Shown in pieces: positions 32,970-43,227 of a stretch of 64,000 nt of DNA. This DNA is from Puia dinghuensis (GTDB lineage: Bacteria; Bacteroidota; Bacteroidia; Chitinophagales; Chitinophagaceae). Position 1 is the first letter of the stretch, and the number at the start of each line of letters is the position of its first letter. The notes under the pieces were generated by a model, which was not told the DNA's origin, made no database searches, and saw only the letters and a list, made by a program, of their open reading frames with translations. The position numbers and the translations under genes were made by a program. Where the stretch lies: NCBI RefSeq assembly GCF_014642875.1, contig NZ_BMJC01000001.1:725335-789334 (forward strand), given 5' to 3'.

Positions 32970-35900
32970 ATGAGAATCCGATGGCTAGTCCCCGCCCTGC
33001 TGCTGGTGTCTTTTCCGGCCAGCGCCCAGCACCCCCTTTCTACCAGCCCGCGCAAAAGCACTTTCGTCCATGCCTACCGGCTAACCGATGCACAGGCCGG
33101 GTATCTGTTCAAAACCGATCTGTATAACTGGGATAAGATCGCCCTGCCGCCGCCAACGGATTCTTTTCTTTCCACCCGGGAGGACGATCCCCGCCTGCCG
33201 CCCGGCAACTACCTGTTCATAAAGGCAGTAGAAAGCAACTTGCAGGTCTCTTTGCAGACGATCGGTCTCTTACGCCACCACCTGCTTCATAGCGGTGATA
33301 GGGCAGCGCTTGTCCTCCATACATCGAGTGGGAACCCGGTGACCGATGCCGCCGTCTTTGTCCGGCGGCATGCCATCCGGTATGATACCCTTGCCGCATG
33401 TTACCCTTTGGGCCGATGGGCAAGGAGCCGGATAGTAAAGGTGGAACACGAAGGAGCAGTATATTTTTTCCCGGTAGATCACGTCTCCCCTGTGGGGCAT
33501 TCGCGATGGTGGCAGTTATGGCATCCGCAGTACTATCATTACCGGCCGGCGGCATCCAGGCGTTTTGAGAGCCGGTTTCGGAGTTTCTTTGCGCTGAGCA
33601 AACCCAAATACAAACCCGGCGACACGGTGTCGGGAAAAGCCTTTATCATGGACAGGAAAGGGCATCCCATCGACCACCCCCTGGCCCTGCGATTGAGCAG
33701 CCAGCGATCGTCCGGGACGGATACGATCCTCACCCGCGTAACCCCCTATCGCCCCGGCGGGTACTCGTTCGCCTTTGTGCTGACCGACAGCCTTCGCCTG
33801 TCCCTTGACGACACCTACGATCTTACCCTCGAACAGGTGAAAAAGAAAAGCCTTAGCCGCAGCAGGTTCACCTATGAGGAATACGACCTCACTTCTATCC
33901 GGCTGAATGCCCGCACCGACCGGGAAGAGCATTATTTGGGTGAGCCGCTGTCCGTTTATCTCCAGGCGTTGGATGAGAACGACCTGCCCGTACCCGATGC
34001 CCGGATAGAAATAGACGTATTGTCATCCAACGCTGTTGCCTTTCATGACCCAACCGTCTTCCTGAAAGACACCCTTTGGCATTGGACCCAGACACTGGAC
34101 CCTGTCGGCGAGACCCGTATCCTCCTTCCGGATTCGATCTTCCCTTCCGCTTCCTTTCCTTATACCGTGGATTGCCGGCTGCTCAACAGCGATAACGAGA
34201 CCGACAGAAAGCAGCTCGACGTCCGGTATTACACAGACACGGCTCATATCGACATCCATGCGCACACCGACAGCCTCGACATCAGGTATACTATTCGCGG
34301 GCGGCCAGCAGCTGCGCAGGCTACCGTAACCGCCTTCACCGCAAAGGAAGAGATCATCGCAAGCATTCCCTTGTCACTGCCGGCCTCACTCCGTGTCAAT
34401 CCCCTGGCTACCCTCTATGGAGTAAGCGTCGGCGCCCCGGGTGACAGCCTGCGGGCCGATTTTGATCTCAGCACCGAACACCTGGACATCCCCGCTTTTA
34501 CCAAACGTACGCGGGATACCGTTCTGATCTCGGTGAACAATCCTGCGCGCCTTCCCTTTTGGTATACGATCACCGCCGGCAGGAAGGTGATCCTCCGCGG
34601 CTATGGGGATCAATTGCATTATCTCGGGAAGCCGGTCGGTTCGGCTCCATACCATCTTCAGTTGCAATACCTGTGGCAGGGTGATCTGCAATCCCGGCAG
34701 ATCGATCTGCCCTTTTTTGAAAAGAGGCTGACCATCGATATCCGGCAACCGGAATATGTCTATCCCGGCGAGAAGGTAAACATCGCCATTGCGGTCACCG
34801 ATGCGGCCGGCCGGCCGGTTGCCGATGCCGACCTTACGGCTTATGCCATCACCGCCAAATTCAAAGAGCAGTCCTGGCCTCATGTCCCTTATTTCGGCAA
34901 AAGGTGGCGCAACTTCGTGCCGGGAGGCTATACCCTACCGGCGGTCGACCAGCAAAACCAGCTGTCCCTGCCGCTGGACTGGTCAAAATGGAGTAAGCCC
35001 TTTGGGCTGGACACCCTGGAATATTATAAATTCCTCCACCCCGCAACCATTTATACCCAACGGGAAAAAATGCCCGACGGCCTGACGCAGGTAGCGCCCT
35101 TTGTCAGCCGGAAAGGCCAGCCGGAGCCTGTGCATATGCTGTATATCGACGAGGAGCTGGTCTATTTCGACGGGGCAGAGCAACAAAGACGATACAGCTT
35201 CTCCGCCCGTCCAGGCTGGCACACGCTGCGGTTACGCCTGACCGATAAGGCGATCAGGATCGACAGCTTCCGCTTAGAAGAGGGAATGAAGACCATCATC
35301 GGCATCAATGATGACACGGCTAACCAGGCCATCAATATCTGGCCCATGCCGGATACACTCATCAGCTGGGAGAAAGAATCGTTGCAGCATTCGCTTATCC
35401 TGTTGCGAAACACCTTTTCGCCCAACTTCGCCACCATCGGGCAGGGTAACGACCGGCTTTACCTGCTTGCTCCTTCCGGCGCTGCCCGGAGAACCTGGCT
35501 GACGGGCCCGCTCACCGGCGCCGACGCATTTCTGCAAGTAGAAGACCGGTTTAAGCAATACTTTGAACCGGAGGGCGGATATGAGTTCATCATCAGCCCG
35601 GGGTTGATCAAGGAAAAGCAATCGCCCTATCCCTACCCTTTTGCCACGCGTTTATCCCCGGAAGGGGGGCTGCCCGGTCTCGGTGACAGGGTCCTCACCC
35701 CTGCTATTGCCGACAGCCTCTGGCAGGACTGGCTCGACGATCGCAGCGCCACCCAGGACCTTTTTCTCAACGAGTATGCCGCTGTTTCCAGCAGCGGGCG
35801 GTTGCAGATCGGGGTCCCCGCAGCCAACGACGGCAAAAAGCTCTTTGTTAAAAAAGTTTTTGTCTTCCGCTATGACGATGCCGACTACCTGCGGGTCTTC

Positions 35901-38543
35901 AAAGGCGAAGCCCGGCAGCTGGGTTCCTATGAGCCGGGAGTCTACCGCGTCATGCTGTTGCTGAAAGGAAATCGCTACCTGCTGCATGATAGCGTGGTCG
36001 TCCGGGCCGACGGCAAGAACTATTATGGGTTTGACCGGATACCAATAAAAGAGGCGGATACCTTCAGCATCCGGCTTTCCGGAATGCTCCGCCGGCTGGA
36101 GGATCAATGGGTCGACCCGCATAGCGCCGGAATGGACTCCATGCATTTTGTGTTCAACCATCGCTATATGAACGTTGCAGCCTTTGACCAGGAGGTCTCG
36201 GGCATCGTCACCGACGACAAAGGATCACCTATCTACGGAGTGTCTGTCCAATTAAAAGGAACCAGCCAGGCAACGGCTACGGATGATAAGGGATGGTTTC
36301 ATCTCCGCACTCCGTCGCGCGGAACATTGGTGTTCTCCTATGTGGGCTATGAACGGATAGAACGCCCCTTCCTCCACCCCGACCATTACGAGATAAAGCT
36401 GCATCCGGTGACAAATGCGTTGAATGAGGTCGTGGTCGTCGGGTATGCCGTACAGCGGAAGCGGAGTCTGACCTATTCCGTTTCCACCGTCCTGGAAGGG
36501 AATGTTGCCGGTTTACAGGTATTTGGTTCGCGGGCCGCGGATGCAGATGCATTGGATAAGCTGTATGGCTTTCAGCCAGCGATAGTTAAGATACCGCCGA
36601 TGCCCGGTCTTGACACCGTCCGAACTGTTCGCCGCCATTTCCGGGACGACGCCTTCTGGCAACCACGGCTGCGCACCGATGAAAAGGGCCTTGCCTCCTT
36701 TACCGTCACTTATCCCGATGACATCACCAGCTGGAACGAATTTGTCCTGGCGGCCGATGATCACCGCAGGACGGGTTTTGCGGCGGCGGCCGTCCGTAGT
36801 TTGAAACCGCTGAGCGCAAGACTAAGCAATCCCACCTTCCTGGTAGCAGGTGACTCGGCCTTTGTCATCGGAAAGCTGATGAATTACGGTGCGGACACGG
36901 TGACGGTCGATCGCCGGTTCAGCATCGATGATCAGCCTGTCGCCGACCGGAAGGTGAACCTGCGCAATGCGCGGATCGATACCTTCCTTGTACATCCTTC
37001 CCCAACCCGCGGGCGCTCGACCCAACCGGACTCTATCCGGCTTAGCTATACCCTGCAACGTACCGATGGCTATTTCGATGGAGAAGAACGGAGCATTCCG
37101 GTATTACCGGCAGGCGTGAAAGAAACACGCGGCCATTTTGTCCCGCTGGAAGGCGACACGAGTCTGCGGCTCAGCTTCGATACCACCCTGGGCACCGTTC
37201 ATGTATTTGCCGAAGCTTCCCTGATGCCGGTGATGCTGGACGAGATAGAGCATATCCGGCAATACGAATACCTCTGCAATGAGCAGCTTGCCTCGAAGCT
37301 GATGGCGCTGCTTCAAAAAAAGCGCATCTGCCTGCTGCAACAGCTGGAGTTCAAAGAGGAGAAGAACATCAACCAGCTAATTGAGAAGCTGATGCAGGGC
37401 CGCCGGGGTAAGGCGCTTTGGGGCTGGTGGGTAGAGGGAGACGGCCTTCCCTGGATCTCGCTGCATGTCACGGAAGCGCTGCTGGCCGCGGAGAAAGCGG
37501 GTTACACCACCGGCCTCGACAAGCAATCGCTGATCTCCTTCCTCGTCTATAATTTCGAGAGCGGCACCATGTTCGACCGGCTCCTGGAAGTACGCATGCT
37601 GCAGGAACTTCAGGCGAAAGTAGACTATCAGCGGTACGCCGACACTATCGCCAGACATCTCGACCGGCGGAGCCTGTATCAGACCCTGCGCCTTGAAGAA
37701 GTCCGGCAGGCGGCCGGATTGCCCACCGGGCTGGACACGCTGGTTGGCCGGTGTCGCTATACCGCCCTTGGCAATTGCTACTGGGGAGAAGACAACCGCG
37801 TCTTATTTGACAACTCCATCCAGATCACGTTGCTGATGTACCGGCTGCTACGGCAGGCGGGTGGTTACACCAATATATTGAGGAAGACCCGTAATTGGCT
37901 GTTGGAGAAGCGGGGGACGGGTTATTGGCGCAACACCTATGAATCCAGCCTCATTCTCGAAACCCTTTTACCCGACCTGCTTACCGACGGCAGGCCGCCG
38001 CAAGCCCCCGTCCTTATCCTCAACGGCCAACGGGTCACCGCCTTTCCCTATCACACCCTGCTGCCCGCCGATGCAGGAGTGGACGTCAGTAAGTCGGGGT
38101 CCTTGCCTGTCTACTTCACCGCCTGGCAGCAATTCCAGAACTACGCGCCAGAGAAAGTCGAAGGAACCTTTGTTGTCCGAACCTGGTTCGAACAGGGCGG
38201 GACGACAGTCGAGCGCCTCAAGGCAGGCGAACCAGCTGTCCTGACGGTGGAAGTCCAGGCCAAAGGAGATGCCGGCTATGTATTGGTGGAAGCACCTATC
38301 CCGGCAGGGTGTACCTATGCTGAAAAAAGCCAATGGTTTGGTAATCAGGAGCTCCATAGTGAGTACTTTAAGAACAAATTGAGTATTTTCTGCCAGGCCA
38401 TGAGCAAGGGTACGCACGTTTTCCACATCCGGTTACGACCCCGGTGGACAGGGATCTACCGGTTGAACCCTGCCCGGGCGGAATTGCTTTATTTCCCGGT
38501 GTTGTTTGGACGGGAGGAGATGAAGCGGACAGTGATCGACTGA
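32970..38543 (+). CDS. Alpha-2-macroglobulin-like protein with carboxypeptidase-regulatory and TonB-plug-like insert
   Basis: A 1857-residue secreted protein (signal peptide 1-19, ending ASAQ). An MG2 domain (KPKYKPGDTVSGKAFIMDRK, about 210-295) and further macroglobulin domains follow (VYPGEKVNIAIAVTDAAGRP, about 590). Residues about 1077-1150 are a CarboxypepD_reg domain (SGIVTDDKGSPIYGVSVQLK), then ALNEVVVVGYAVQRKRS, the SusC-type plug start. The A2M domain (FWQPRLRTDEKGLASFTVTY) and a thioester region follow, with YLCNEQ (Cys1436, Gln1439), a match to the CxEQ thioester motif. Such proteins may act as broad protease traps at the cell surface. It stands alone, divergent from the lipoprotein gene. 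Confidence 0.87.
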   Translation: MRIRWLVPALLLVSFPASAQHPLSTSPRKSTFVHAYRLTDAQAGYLFKTDLYNWDKIALPPPTDSFLSTREDDPRLPPGNYLFIKAVESNLQVSLQTIGLLRHHLLHSGDRAALVLHTSSGNPVTDAAVFVRRHAIRYDTLAACYPLGRWARSRIVKVEHEGAVYFFPVDHVSPVGHSRWWQLWHPQYYHYRPAASRRFESRFRSFFALSKPKYKPGDTVSGKAFIMDRKGHPIDHPLALRLSSQRSSGTDTILTRVTPYRPGGYSFAFVLTDSLRLSLDDTYDLTLEQVKKKSLSRSRFTYEEYDLTSIRLNARTDREEHYLGEPLSVYLQALDENDLPVPDARIEIDVLSSNAVAFHDPTVFLKDTLWHWTQTLDPVGETRILLPDSIFPSASFPYTVDCRLLNSDNETDRKQLDVRYYTDTAHIDIHAHTDSLDIRYTIRGRPAAAQATVTAFTAKEEIIASIPLSLPASLRVNPLATLYGVSVGAPGDSLRADFDLSTEHLDIPAFTKRTRDTVLISVNNPARLPFWYTITAGRKVILRGYGDQLHYLGKPVGSAPYHLQLQYLWQGDLQSRQIDLPFFEKRLTIDIRQPEYVYPGEKVNIAIAVTDAAGRPVADADLTAYAITAKFKEQSWPHVPYFGKRWRNFVPGGYTLPAVDQQNQLSLPLDWSKWSKPFGLDTLEYYKFLHPATIYTQREKMPDGLTQVAPFVSRKGQPEPVHMLYIDEELVYFDGAEQQRRYSFSARPGWHTLRLRLTDKAIRIDSFRLEEGMKTIIGINDDTANQAINIWPMPDTLISWEKESLQHSLILLRNTFSPNFATIGQGNDRLYLLAPSGAARRTWLTGPLTGADAFLQVEDRFKQYFEPEGGYEFIISPGLIKEKQSPYPYPFATRLSPEGGLPGLGDRVLTPAIADSLWQDWLDDRSATQDLFLNEYAAVSSSGRLQIGVPAANDGKKLFVKKVFVFRYDDADYLRVFKGEARQLGSYEPGVYRVMLLLKGNRYLLHDSVVVRADGKNYYGFDRIPIKEADTFSIRLSGMLRRLEDQWVDPHSAGMDSMHFVFNHRYMNVAAFDQEVSGIVTDDKGSPIYGVSVQLKGTSQATATDDKGWFHLRTPSRGTLVFSYVGYERIERPFLHPDHYEIKLHPVTNALNEVVVVGYAVQRKRSLTYSVSTVLEGNVAGLQVFGSRAADADALDKLYGFQPAIVKIPPMPGLDTVRTVRRHFRDDAFWQPRLRTDEKGLASFTVTYPDDITSWNEFVLAADDHRRTGFAAAAVRSLKPLSARLSNPTFLVAGDSAFVIGKLMNYGADTVTVDRRFSIDDQPVADRKVNLRNARIDTFLVHPSPTRGRSTQPDSIRLSYTLQRTDGYFDGEERSIPVLPAGVKETRGHFVPLEGDTSLRLSFDTTLGTVHVFAEASLMPVMLDEIEHIRQYEYLCNEQLASKLMALLQKKRICLLQQLEFKEEKNINQLIEKLMQGRRGKALWGWWVEGDGLPWISLHVTEALLAAEKAGYTTGLDKQSLISFLVYNFESGTMFDRLLEVRMLQELQAKVDYQRYADTIARHLDRRSLYQTLRLEEVRQAAGLPTGLDTLVGRCRYTALGNCYWGEDNRVLFDNSIQITLLMYRLLRQAGGYTNILRKTRNWLLEKRGTGYWRNTYESSLILETLLPDLLTDGRPPQAPVLILNGQRVTAFPYHTLLPADAGVDVSKSGSLPVYFTAWQQFQNYAPEKVEGTFVVRTWFEQGGTTVERLKAGEPAVLTVEVQAKGDAGYVLVEAPIPAGCTYAEKSQWFGNQELHSEYFKNKLSIFCQAMSKGTHVFHIRLRPRWTGIYRLNPARAELLYFPVLFGREEMKRTVID

Positions 38544-38597
38544 GGCCTCGCGATCGAACCGGCTCATGACCCGGGTGGTTTGCCCCGTGCTGTCAAC

Positions 38598-38631
38598 TTG
38601 TCACGGACAATCCTTTTTCTGCTTATCTTTG
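38598..38631 (+). promoter_or_regulatory. Promoter of miaB and downstream genes
   Basis: TATCTTTG (38624-38631) matches TAnnTTTG exactly and is 23 bp from an upstream TTG (38598-38600), within the spacing reported for Flavobacteria-type promoters. It lies 22 nt before the miaB ATG. Confidence 0.7.
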
Positions 38632-38653
38632 CCGTCTAAATCAAGAAAGAGTA

Positions 38654-40075
38654 ATGCTTGAATCGTTGAGTAGCAAGGTTCATGACGAAGGGCGGCAGGG
38701 GGAAGCATATGCGCCTGTTGTTGCCGACGGACGGGAATTCCGGAAGAAATTCTATATCGAGAGCTATGGCTGCCAGATGAACTTTTCAGACAGCGAGATC
38801 GTGGCATCCATCCTGAATGACAATGGGTTTGGCGCCACGGGTAACTATGCCGAGGCCGATCTGGTGCTGCTGAATACCTGTTCCATCCGGGAAAAGGCGG
38901 AGCAGACGGTGCGCAATAGGCTGCAGGTGTTCCAACAGGTGAAGGATAACCGGCCGGGGATGCTCATCGGTGTCCTGGGCTGTATGGCCGAACGGTTGAA
39001 AGAGAAATTCCTGGAAGAAGAAAAGCTGGTGGATATCGTCGTCGGGCCGGATGCCTACCGGACCCTGCCGGGGCTTGTTGCCGAGGCTGAGACCGGCCAA
39101 AAGGCCGTCAATGTATTGTTGAGCCGCGATGAGACCTATGCGGATATTTCACCCGTTCGCCTCGACAGCAATGGCGTAACGGCTTTTGTTAGCATTATGC
39201 GCGGTTGTAACAACATGTGCAGCTTCTGTGTGGTGCCGTTCACCCGGGGTCGCGAACGCAGCCGGGACGCGATATCCATCGTTCGGGAATGCACCGACCT
39301 TTTTAATAAGGGTTTTAAGGAAGTGACCCTGCTGGGCCAGAATGTGGACAGCTATTACTGGCTGGACGAGACCAACGGCCGGGCGGTGACCTTTGCCCAT
39401 TTGTTGGAGATGGTGGCGCTTGTCGACCCTTCCCTCCGGGTTCGTTTCTCTACTTCCCACCCCAAGGATATCACTGACGAAGTATTGCAGACCATGGCGC
39501 GGTATGAGAATATCTGCCGGTATATTCATTTACCGGTGCAGAGCGGTAGCACCCGGGTTTTGCAATTGATGAACCGAACGTACACCAGGGAATGGTACCA
39601 GGCCAAAGTTCAACGGATACTTTCTGTATTGCCCGACTGCGGACTGAGTACGGATATCATCGCCGGATTCTGCAGCGAGACGGAGGAAGATCACCAGGAT
39701 ACTCTAAGCCTGATGGAATATGCCCGTTATGACATGAGCTATATGTTCTTTTATAGTGAACGACCCGGTACGCTGGCGGCACGCCGTTATAAGGATGATG
39801 TGCCGGAGGAGGTGAAGAAGCGGCGGCTGGAGGAGATCGTACGGTTACAGAACCGGCTTTCGCTTGAAAAGAACAAGGAAGATATAGGTAAAATATTTAC
39901 AGTTCTCATCGAAGGAGATTCGAAGAAGAGCGCTGCTGACTGGCGGGGACGCAACAGCCAGAACAAGGTAGTTGTATTCCCGAAGGGGGACGCTGGTCTG
40001 CAGAAAGGTGATTATGTGCAGGTGAGGATCGATGGATGTACCGGCGCGACACTGATCGGCCGGCCAGTAATATAA
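38654..40075 (+). CDS. miaB: tRNA-2-methylthio-N6-dimethylallyladenosine synthase
   Basis: A 473-residue radical-SAM enzyme that adds a methylthio group to i6A37 of tRNA. The N-terminal UPF0004 domain has its three cluster cysteines ([12 protein letters not shown] with Cys40, [22 protein letters not shown]). The radical-SAM triplet is [10 protein letters not shown] (Cys185, Cys189, Cys192), followed by [11 protein letters not shown]-terminal TRAM domain (about 405-470) ends [33 protein letters not shown] fits MiaB. It is first in a plus-strand run; the sigma-54 activator gene starts 8 nt after its stop. Confidence 0.97.
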   Translation: MLESLSSKVHDEGRQGEAYAPVVADGREFRKKFYIESYGCQMNFSDSEIVASILNDNGFGATGNYAEADLVLLNTCSIREKAEQTVRNRLQVFQQVKDNRPGMLIGVLGCMAERLKEKFLEEEKLVDIVVGPDAYRTLPGLVAEAETGQKAVNVLLSRDETYADISPVRLDSNGVTAFVSIMRGCNNMCSFCVVPFTRGRERSRDAISIVRECTDLFNKGFKEVTLLGQNVDSYYWLDETNGRAVTFAHLLEMVALVDPSLRVRFSTSHPKDITDEVLQTMARYENICRYIHLPVQSGSTRVLQLMNRTYTREWYQAKVQRILSVLPDCGLSTDIIAGFCSETEEDHQDTLSLMEYARYDMSYMFFYSERPGTLAARRYKDDVPEEVKKRRLEEIVRLQNRLSLEKNKEDIGKIFTVLIEGDSKKSAADWRGRNSQNKVVVFPKGDAGLQKGDYVQVRIDGCTGATLIGRPVI

Positions 40076-40083
40076 ATTTTTCT

Positions 40084-41334
40084 ATGGAAATTCAATCAAT
40101 AAAGAACCGGTTTGGCATCATCGGCAATTCGCCGGGACTCAACTTCGCGTTGCAGGTAGCCGTGCAGGTAGCCGCGACCGATCTGACGGTGCTCATCGCC
40201 GGAGAGAGCGGAGTAGGAAAAGAGGCTTTCTCGATGATCATACATGCATTATCCGCACGCAAACATAATCCATTCATCGCCGTCAACTGCGGAGCCATCC
40301 CCGAAGGGACTATCGACTCCGAGCTGTTTGGGCATGAAAAGGGTTCCTTTACGGGCGCCGTGGACTCCAGGAAAGGATATTTTGAGACGGTGAATGGCGG
40401 CACTATCTTCCTCGACGAGATCGGGGAGATGCCGCTGGGGACCCAGGCCCGGCTGCTGCGGGTGCTCGAGGCGGGGGAATTCATTCGCGTAGGCTCGTCA
40501 AAGGTACAAAAGACGGATGTGCGCGTGATAGCGGCGACAAACAAGGACCTGCTGGAACTAACGGAGAAAAATAAATTCCGCGAAGATCTTTATTACCGGC
40601 TCAGCACGGTACCGATAAGGGTCCCTTCGCTCAGGGACAGAAAGGAGGATATTCCGCTGCTATTCCGTAAGTTCGCCGTAGACTTCGCCGAACGCTATAA
40701 GACGGGGCCGGTGCAACTGGACGAAGAGGCGAAAAATCTGTTAATTAATTACTTCTGGCCTGGTAATGTCCGGGAATTGAAAAATATTGCAGAGCAGGTC
40801 TCCGTTCTATCGGAAGATAAGCACGTGACGGCGGCGGCGCTCCGGAGGTTTCTCCCCGAGACGGGTTCCAGGTTACCGATGGTGATGCCTTCTCATGGAG
40901 TGACCTCCGGCAATGGCACCCCGGAGTTTGCCAACGAGCGGGAGATCTTGTACAAGCTGTTCTTCGACATGAAAAAGGATGTGACGGAATTGAAGAAGAT
41001 GTTTCTGGAGATCGTACAGAATCCGTCCATGGTCTCGCCGCAGCATGCCGCCTTCCTCAACGACCTGAAGGAGCTGAAGCCGGTTGAAGCCTTTCCGCCG
41101 CCGGCCATTGCGACGGCACAGCCGATGGTGATCCATAATAGTGCCAATGGCCACGAGGACATCCACCATCATGAGGAAGTAGAGGAGTCGCTTAACATCA
41201 TGGACAAGGAAAAAGAGCTTATCGTAAAAGCCCTGAAAAAACATAAGGGCAAGCGTAAGGACGCGGCTTCCGATCTCGGCATCAGTGAACGAACGCTATA
41301 TCGTAAACTAAAGGAATACGACATCAATGAATAA
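40084..41334 (+). CDS. Sigma-54-dependent transcriptional activator, no receiver domain
   Basis: A 416-residue bacterial enhancer-binding protein. The AAA+ domain fills residues about 8-240: Walker A GESGVGKE, DSELFGHEKGSFTGAVDSRK (GAFTGA loop as GSFTGA), GTIFLDEIGEM, and the R-finger region YYRLSTVPIRVPSLRDR. The C-terminus has a Fis-type helix-turn-helix (GKRKDAASDLGISERTLYRK). No N-terminal receiver or ligand domain is present, so activity is probably set by amount or by a partner protein. The ATG at 40084 was chosen over an earlier in-frame start inside miaB. Its last 8 nt overlap lptE. Confidence 0.92.
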   Translation: MEIQSIKNRFGIIGNSPGLNFALQVAVQVAATDLTVLIAGESGVGKEAFSMIIHALSARKHNPFIAVNCGAIPEGTIDSELFGHEKGSFTGAVDSRKGYFETVNGGTIFLDEIGEMPLGTQARLLRVLEAGEFIRVGSSKVQKTDVRVIAATNKDLLELTEKNKFREDLYYRLSTVPIRVPSLRDRKEDIPLLFRKFAVDFAERYKTGPVQLDEEAKNLLINYFWPGNVRELKNIAEQVSVLSEDKHVTAAALRRFLPETGSRLPMVMPSHGVTSGNGTPEFANEREILYKLFFDMKKDVTELKKMFLEIVQNPSMVSPQHAAFLNDLKELKPVEAFPPPAIATAQPMVIHNSANGHEDIHHHEEVEESLNIMDKEKELIVKALKKHKGKRKDAASDLGISERTLYRKLKEYDINE

Positions 41335-41848
41335 AATAACCGGAATACTGGTGGGCGTTTGCCTGGTTCTGTCCTCCTGCAAGATCTATTCTTTCAAGGA
41401 TGTGTCGATACCGGCCGAAGTGAAGAGCATTCATCTCGCCTATATCGAGAACCGGGCGCCGCTGGTAAATCCCCAGTTGGCGCCGCAACTGAACGCCGCC
41501 CTGCGTCAGAAGATCAATAACCAGGCGTCCAGGTTGTCCCAGATCCAGACTTCCGATGCCGACTATGATGTCAGCGGTTGGGTTTCCGGCTACAGCTATT
41601 CCACCTCCGGTGTGTCCAACCAGCAGGCATCCAGCAACCGGTTGACCGTGACGGTACACATCGTTTTTAAGAATCATCTCGATCCGACGGGAAAAAAGGT
41701 GGCGCCGGCGGATTTTGAAACGGATGTATCGCGGAATTTTGACTTTTCCGCTACCACCACCATCACCGATGCCGAACCGCAGTTATTGCCCACCATCGTG
41801 AGCAATCTGACCGATGAGATTTTTAACAAGCTTTTCTCCAACTGGTAG
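41327..41848 (+). CDS. lptE: LPS-assembly lipoprotein LptE-family protein
   Basis: A 173-residue lipoprotein: MNKITGILVGVCLVLSSC with lipobox LSSC (Cys18). The mature part (YSFKDVSIPAEVKSIHLAYI, PQLNAALRQKINNQ, YDVSGWVSGYSYSTSGV) matches the LptE-like family of Bacteroidota. LptE partners LptD to insert lipopolysaccharide in the outer membrane. The start overlaps the sigma-54 activator stop by 8 nt, so the two are cotranscribed. It precedes a secG gene; the cluster concerns envelope assembly. Confidence 0.88.
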   Translation: MNKITGILVGVCLVLSSCKIYSFKDVSIPAEVKSIHLAYIENRAPLVNPQLAPQLNAALRQKINNQASRLSQIQTSDADYDVSGWVSGYSYSTSGVSNQQASSNRLTVTVHIVFKNHLDPTGKKVAPADFETDVSRNFDFSATTTITDAEPQLLPTIVSNLTDEIFNKLFSNW

Positions 41849-41858
41849 AATCGACACT

Positions 41859-42920
41859 ATGCAGCAACCCATGGAGCCAATCATCCAGCATCTTTTCCAG
41901 GTGTCTTCCCTGGGAGACATCAGCCGGCAGCGTCTTGAAGCCTTTGTGGAGGAATATCCCTCCTTTGGCATTGGGCATTACCTGTTGTCACGCAAGTTAA
42001 AGGCGGAAGGGTCTGAGCGCTATGCAGCGGTGACGCAAACAACCAGCCTTTACTTTACCAACCCGTTCTGGCTCCAGTGGCAGTTGGAGAATGAGATCGG
42101 GGAGACCGCTTCGTTGCCGGCGGGCGATGACCTCGCCGAAGCGCTCAGTGGGGCCAGCGAAGAAGGATTCACCACTGAAGAAGAGGATCATATGACTGCC
42201 GGGGAAGGAGAAGCTATCGAAGGCGGGCCCGTGCACGTGGAGGCAGAAGAGAACAACGGACCATCAGCCGCCGAGCTGCTGCTTCTCAGTATAGAAGAAG
42301 CAAAGAATCTTAGAGAGACCCTGCATAAAATAAATCATGATTTTGACCCGGATACTGCCGTGGCCGGGGAAATCGTACCCGAAGCACCCGGAGAGGAGGA
42401 TGCGGCGCCCGTGATAACGGAAGCGCCCATCCGGGACGAGGAGCCGCCGTTTGTGCTGGATGAATCGGAAGAGCCAGCGGCTACTGCCCCTGTCGCAGAA
42501 GCAAATGGTACCGCCGGCTTTTCGCAGGCCGAACCGGTGGCCGAGCCTGCTGCTGTCTTCGAACCTTATCACACCATCGACTACTTCGCCTCCCAGGGGA
42601 TCAGGCTGACGCCGGATGAAAACCCCACCGATGTGCTGGGCAAACAAGTAAAGAGCTTTACGGACTGGCTGAAAAGCATGAGAAGGCTGCCGCAAAAGGA
42701 CAGGGAGGTAGTGCCCGACAGGGTCGCAGAGCAGGCTGTGCAAACCATCGCCGCTCATTCCATCGAAGGAAAGGAGGTGGTGACGGAGACCATGGCGGAA
42801 GTGCTGGCCAAACAAGGCATGCGGGAGAAAGCAAGGGTCGTATACGAGAAATTAAGTTTGCTCAATCCCGATAAAAGGGCGTATTTTGCAGCCAAAATCG
42901 AACAATTAAACATTCCTTGA
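41859..42920 (+). CDS. Acidic protein of unknown function with C-terminal TPR-like end
   Basis: A 353-residue protein that I do not recognise. The first 70 residues are globular (IIQHLFQVSSLGDISRQRLE, FGIGHYLLSRKLKAEG). A long acidic, low-complexity region rich in Glu, Ala and Pro follows (EEGFTTEEEDHMTAGEGEAI and similar). A conserved C-terminus (FTDWLKSMRRLPQKDRE, QGMREKARVVYEKLSLLNPD) is helical and TPR-like. No signal peptide or membrane helix is present. The ATG at 41859 is 10 nt past lptE, and the stop is 1 nt before secG, so it is part of the envelope operon. It probably acts as an adaptor (inference). Confidence 0.75.
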   Translation: MQQPMEPIIQHLFQVSSLGDISRQRLEAFVEEYPSFGIGHYLLSRKLKAEGSERYAAVTQTTSLYFTNPFWLQWQLENEIGETASLPAGDDLAEALSGASEEGFTTEEEDHMTAGEGEAIEGGPVHVEAEENNGPSAAELLLLSIEEAKNLRETLHKINHDFDPDTAVAGEIVPEAPGEEDAAPVITEAPIRDEEPPFVLDESEEPAATAPVAEANGTAGFSQAEPVAEPAAVFEPYHTIDYFASQGIRLTPDENPTDVLGKQVKSFTDWLKSMRRLPQKDREVVPDRVAEQAVQTIAAHSIEGKEVVTETMAEVLAKQGMREKARVVYEKLSLLNPDKRAYFAAKIEQLNIP

Positions 42921-42921
42921 T

Positions 42922-43209
42922 ATGATTTTCTTTGTGATCCTGATCATTCTTGCCTGTGGTATACTCGGACTGATCATTCTGGTGCAAAACCCCAAGGGGG
43001 GTGGATTGGCAGGAAACGTGGGTGGTTTCAGCAACCAGCTGATGGGGGTGAAGCAGACCACGGATGTGTTGGAAAAAGGAACCTGGGCGCTCGCCATCGT
43101 TGTAGGTCTGCTCTGTCTTTTCTCCGCCATATTTGTTCCCAAGGCCACCAGCAGCCAGCGGGTCCTGGATAAAGTTAATGCTACGGCTCCTGCTCCTGTG
43201 ACGAAGTAA
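42922..43209 (+). CDS. secG: Preprotein translocase subunit SecG
   Basis: A 95-residue protein with two membrane helices (MIFFVILIILACGILGLIIL and LAIVVGLLCLFSAIF). The hallmark SecG sequence between them is VQNPKGGGLAGNVGGFSNQL, followed by a short tail. SecG binds SecYE and aids export of unfolded proteins. Its start is 1 nt after the preceding stop, showing coupling. A strong terminator follows at 43228. Confidence 0.95.
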   Translation: MIFFVILIILACGILGLIILVQNPKGGGLAGNVGGFSNQLMGVKQTTDVLEKGTWALAIVVGLLCLFSAIFVPKATSSQRVLDKVNATAPAPVTK

Positions 43210-43227
43210 CAGCTATCATATTTTATC

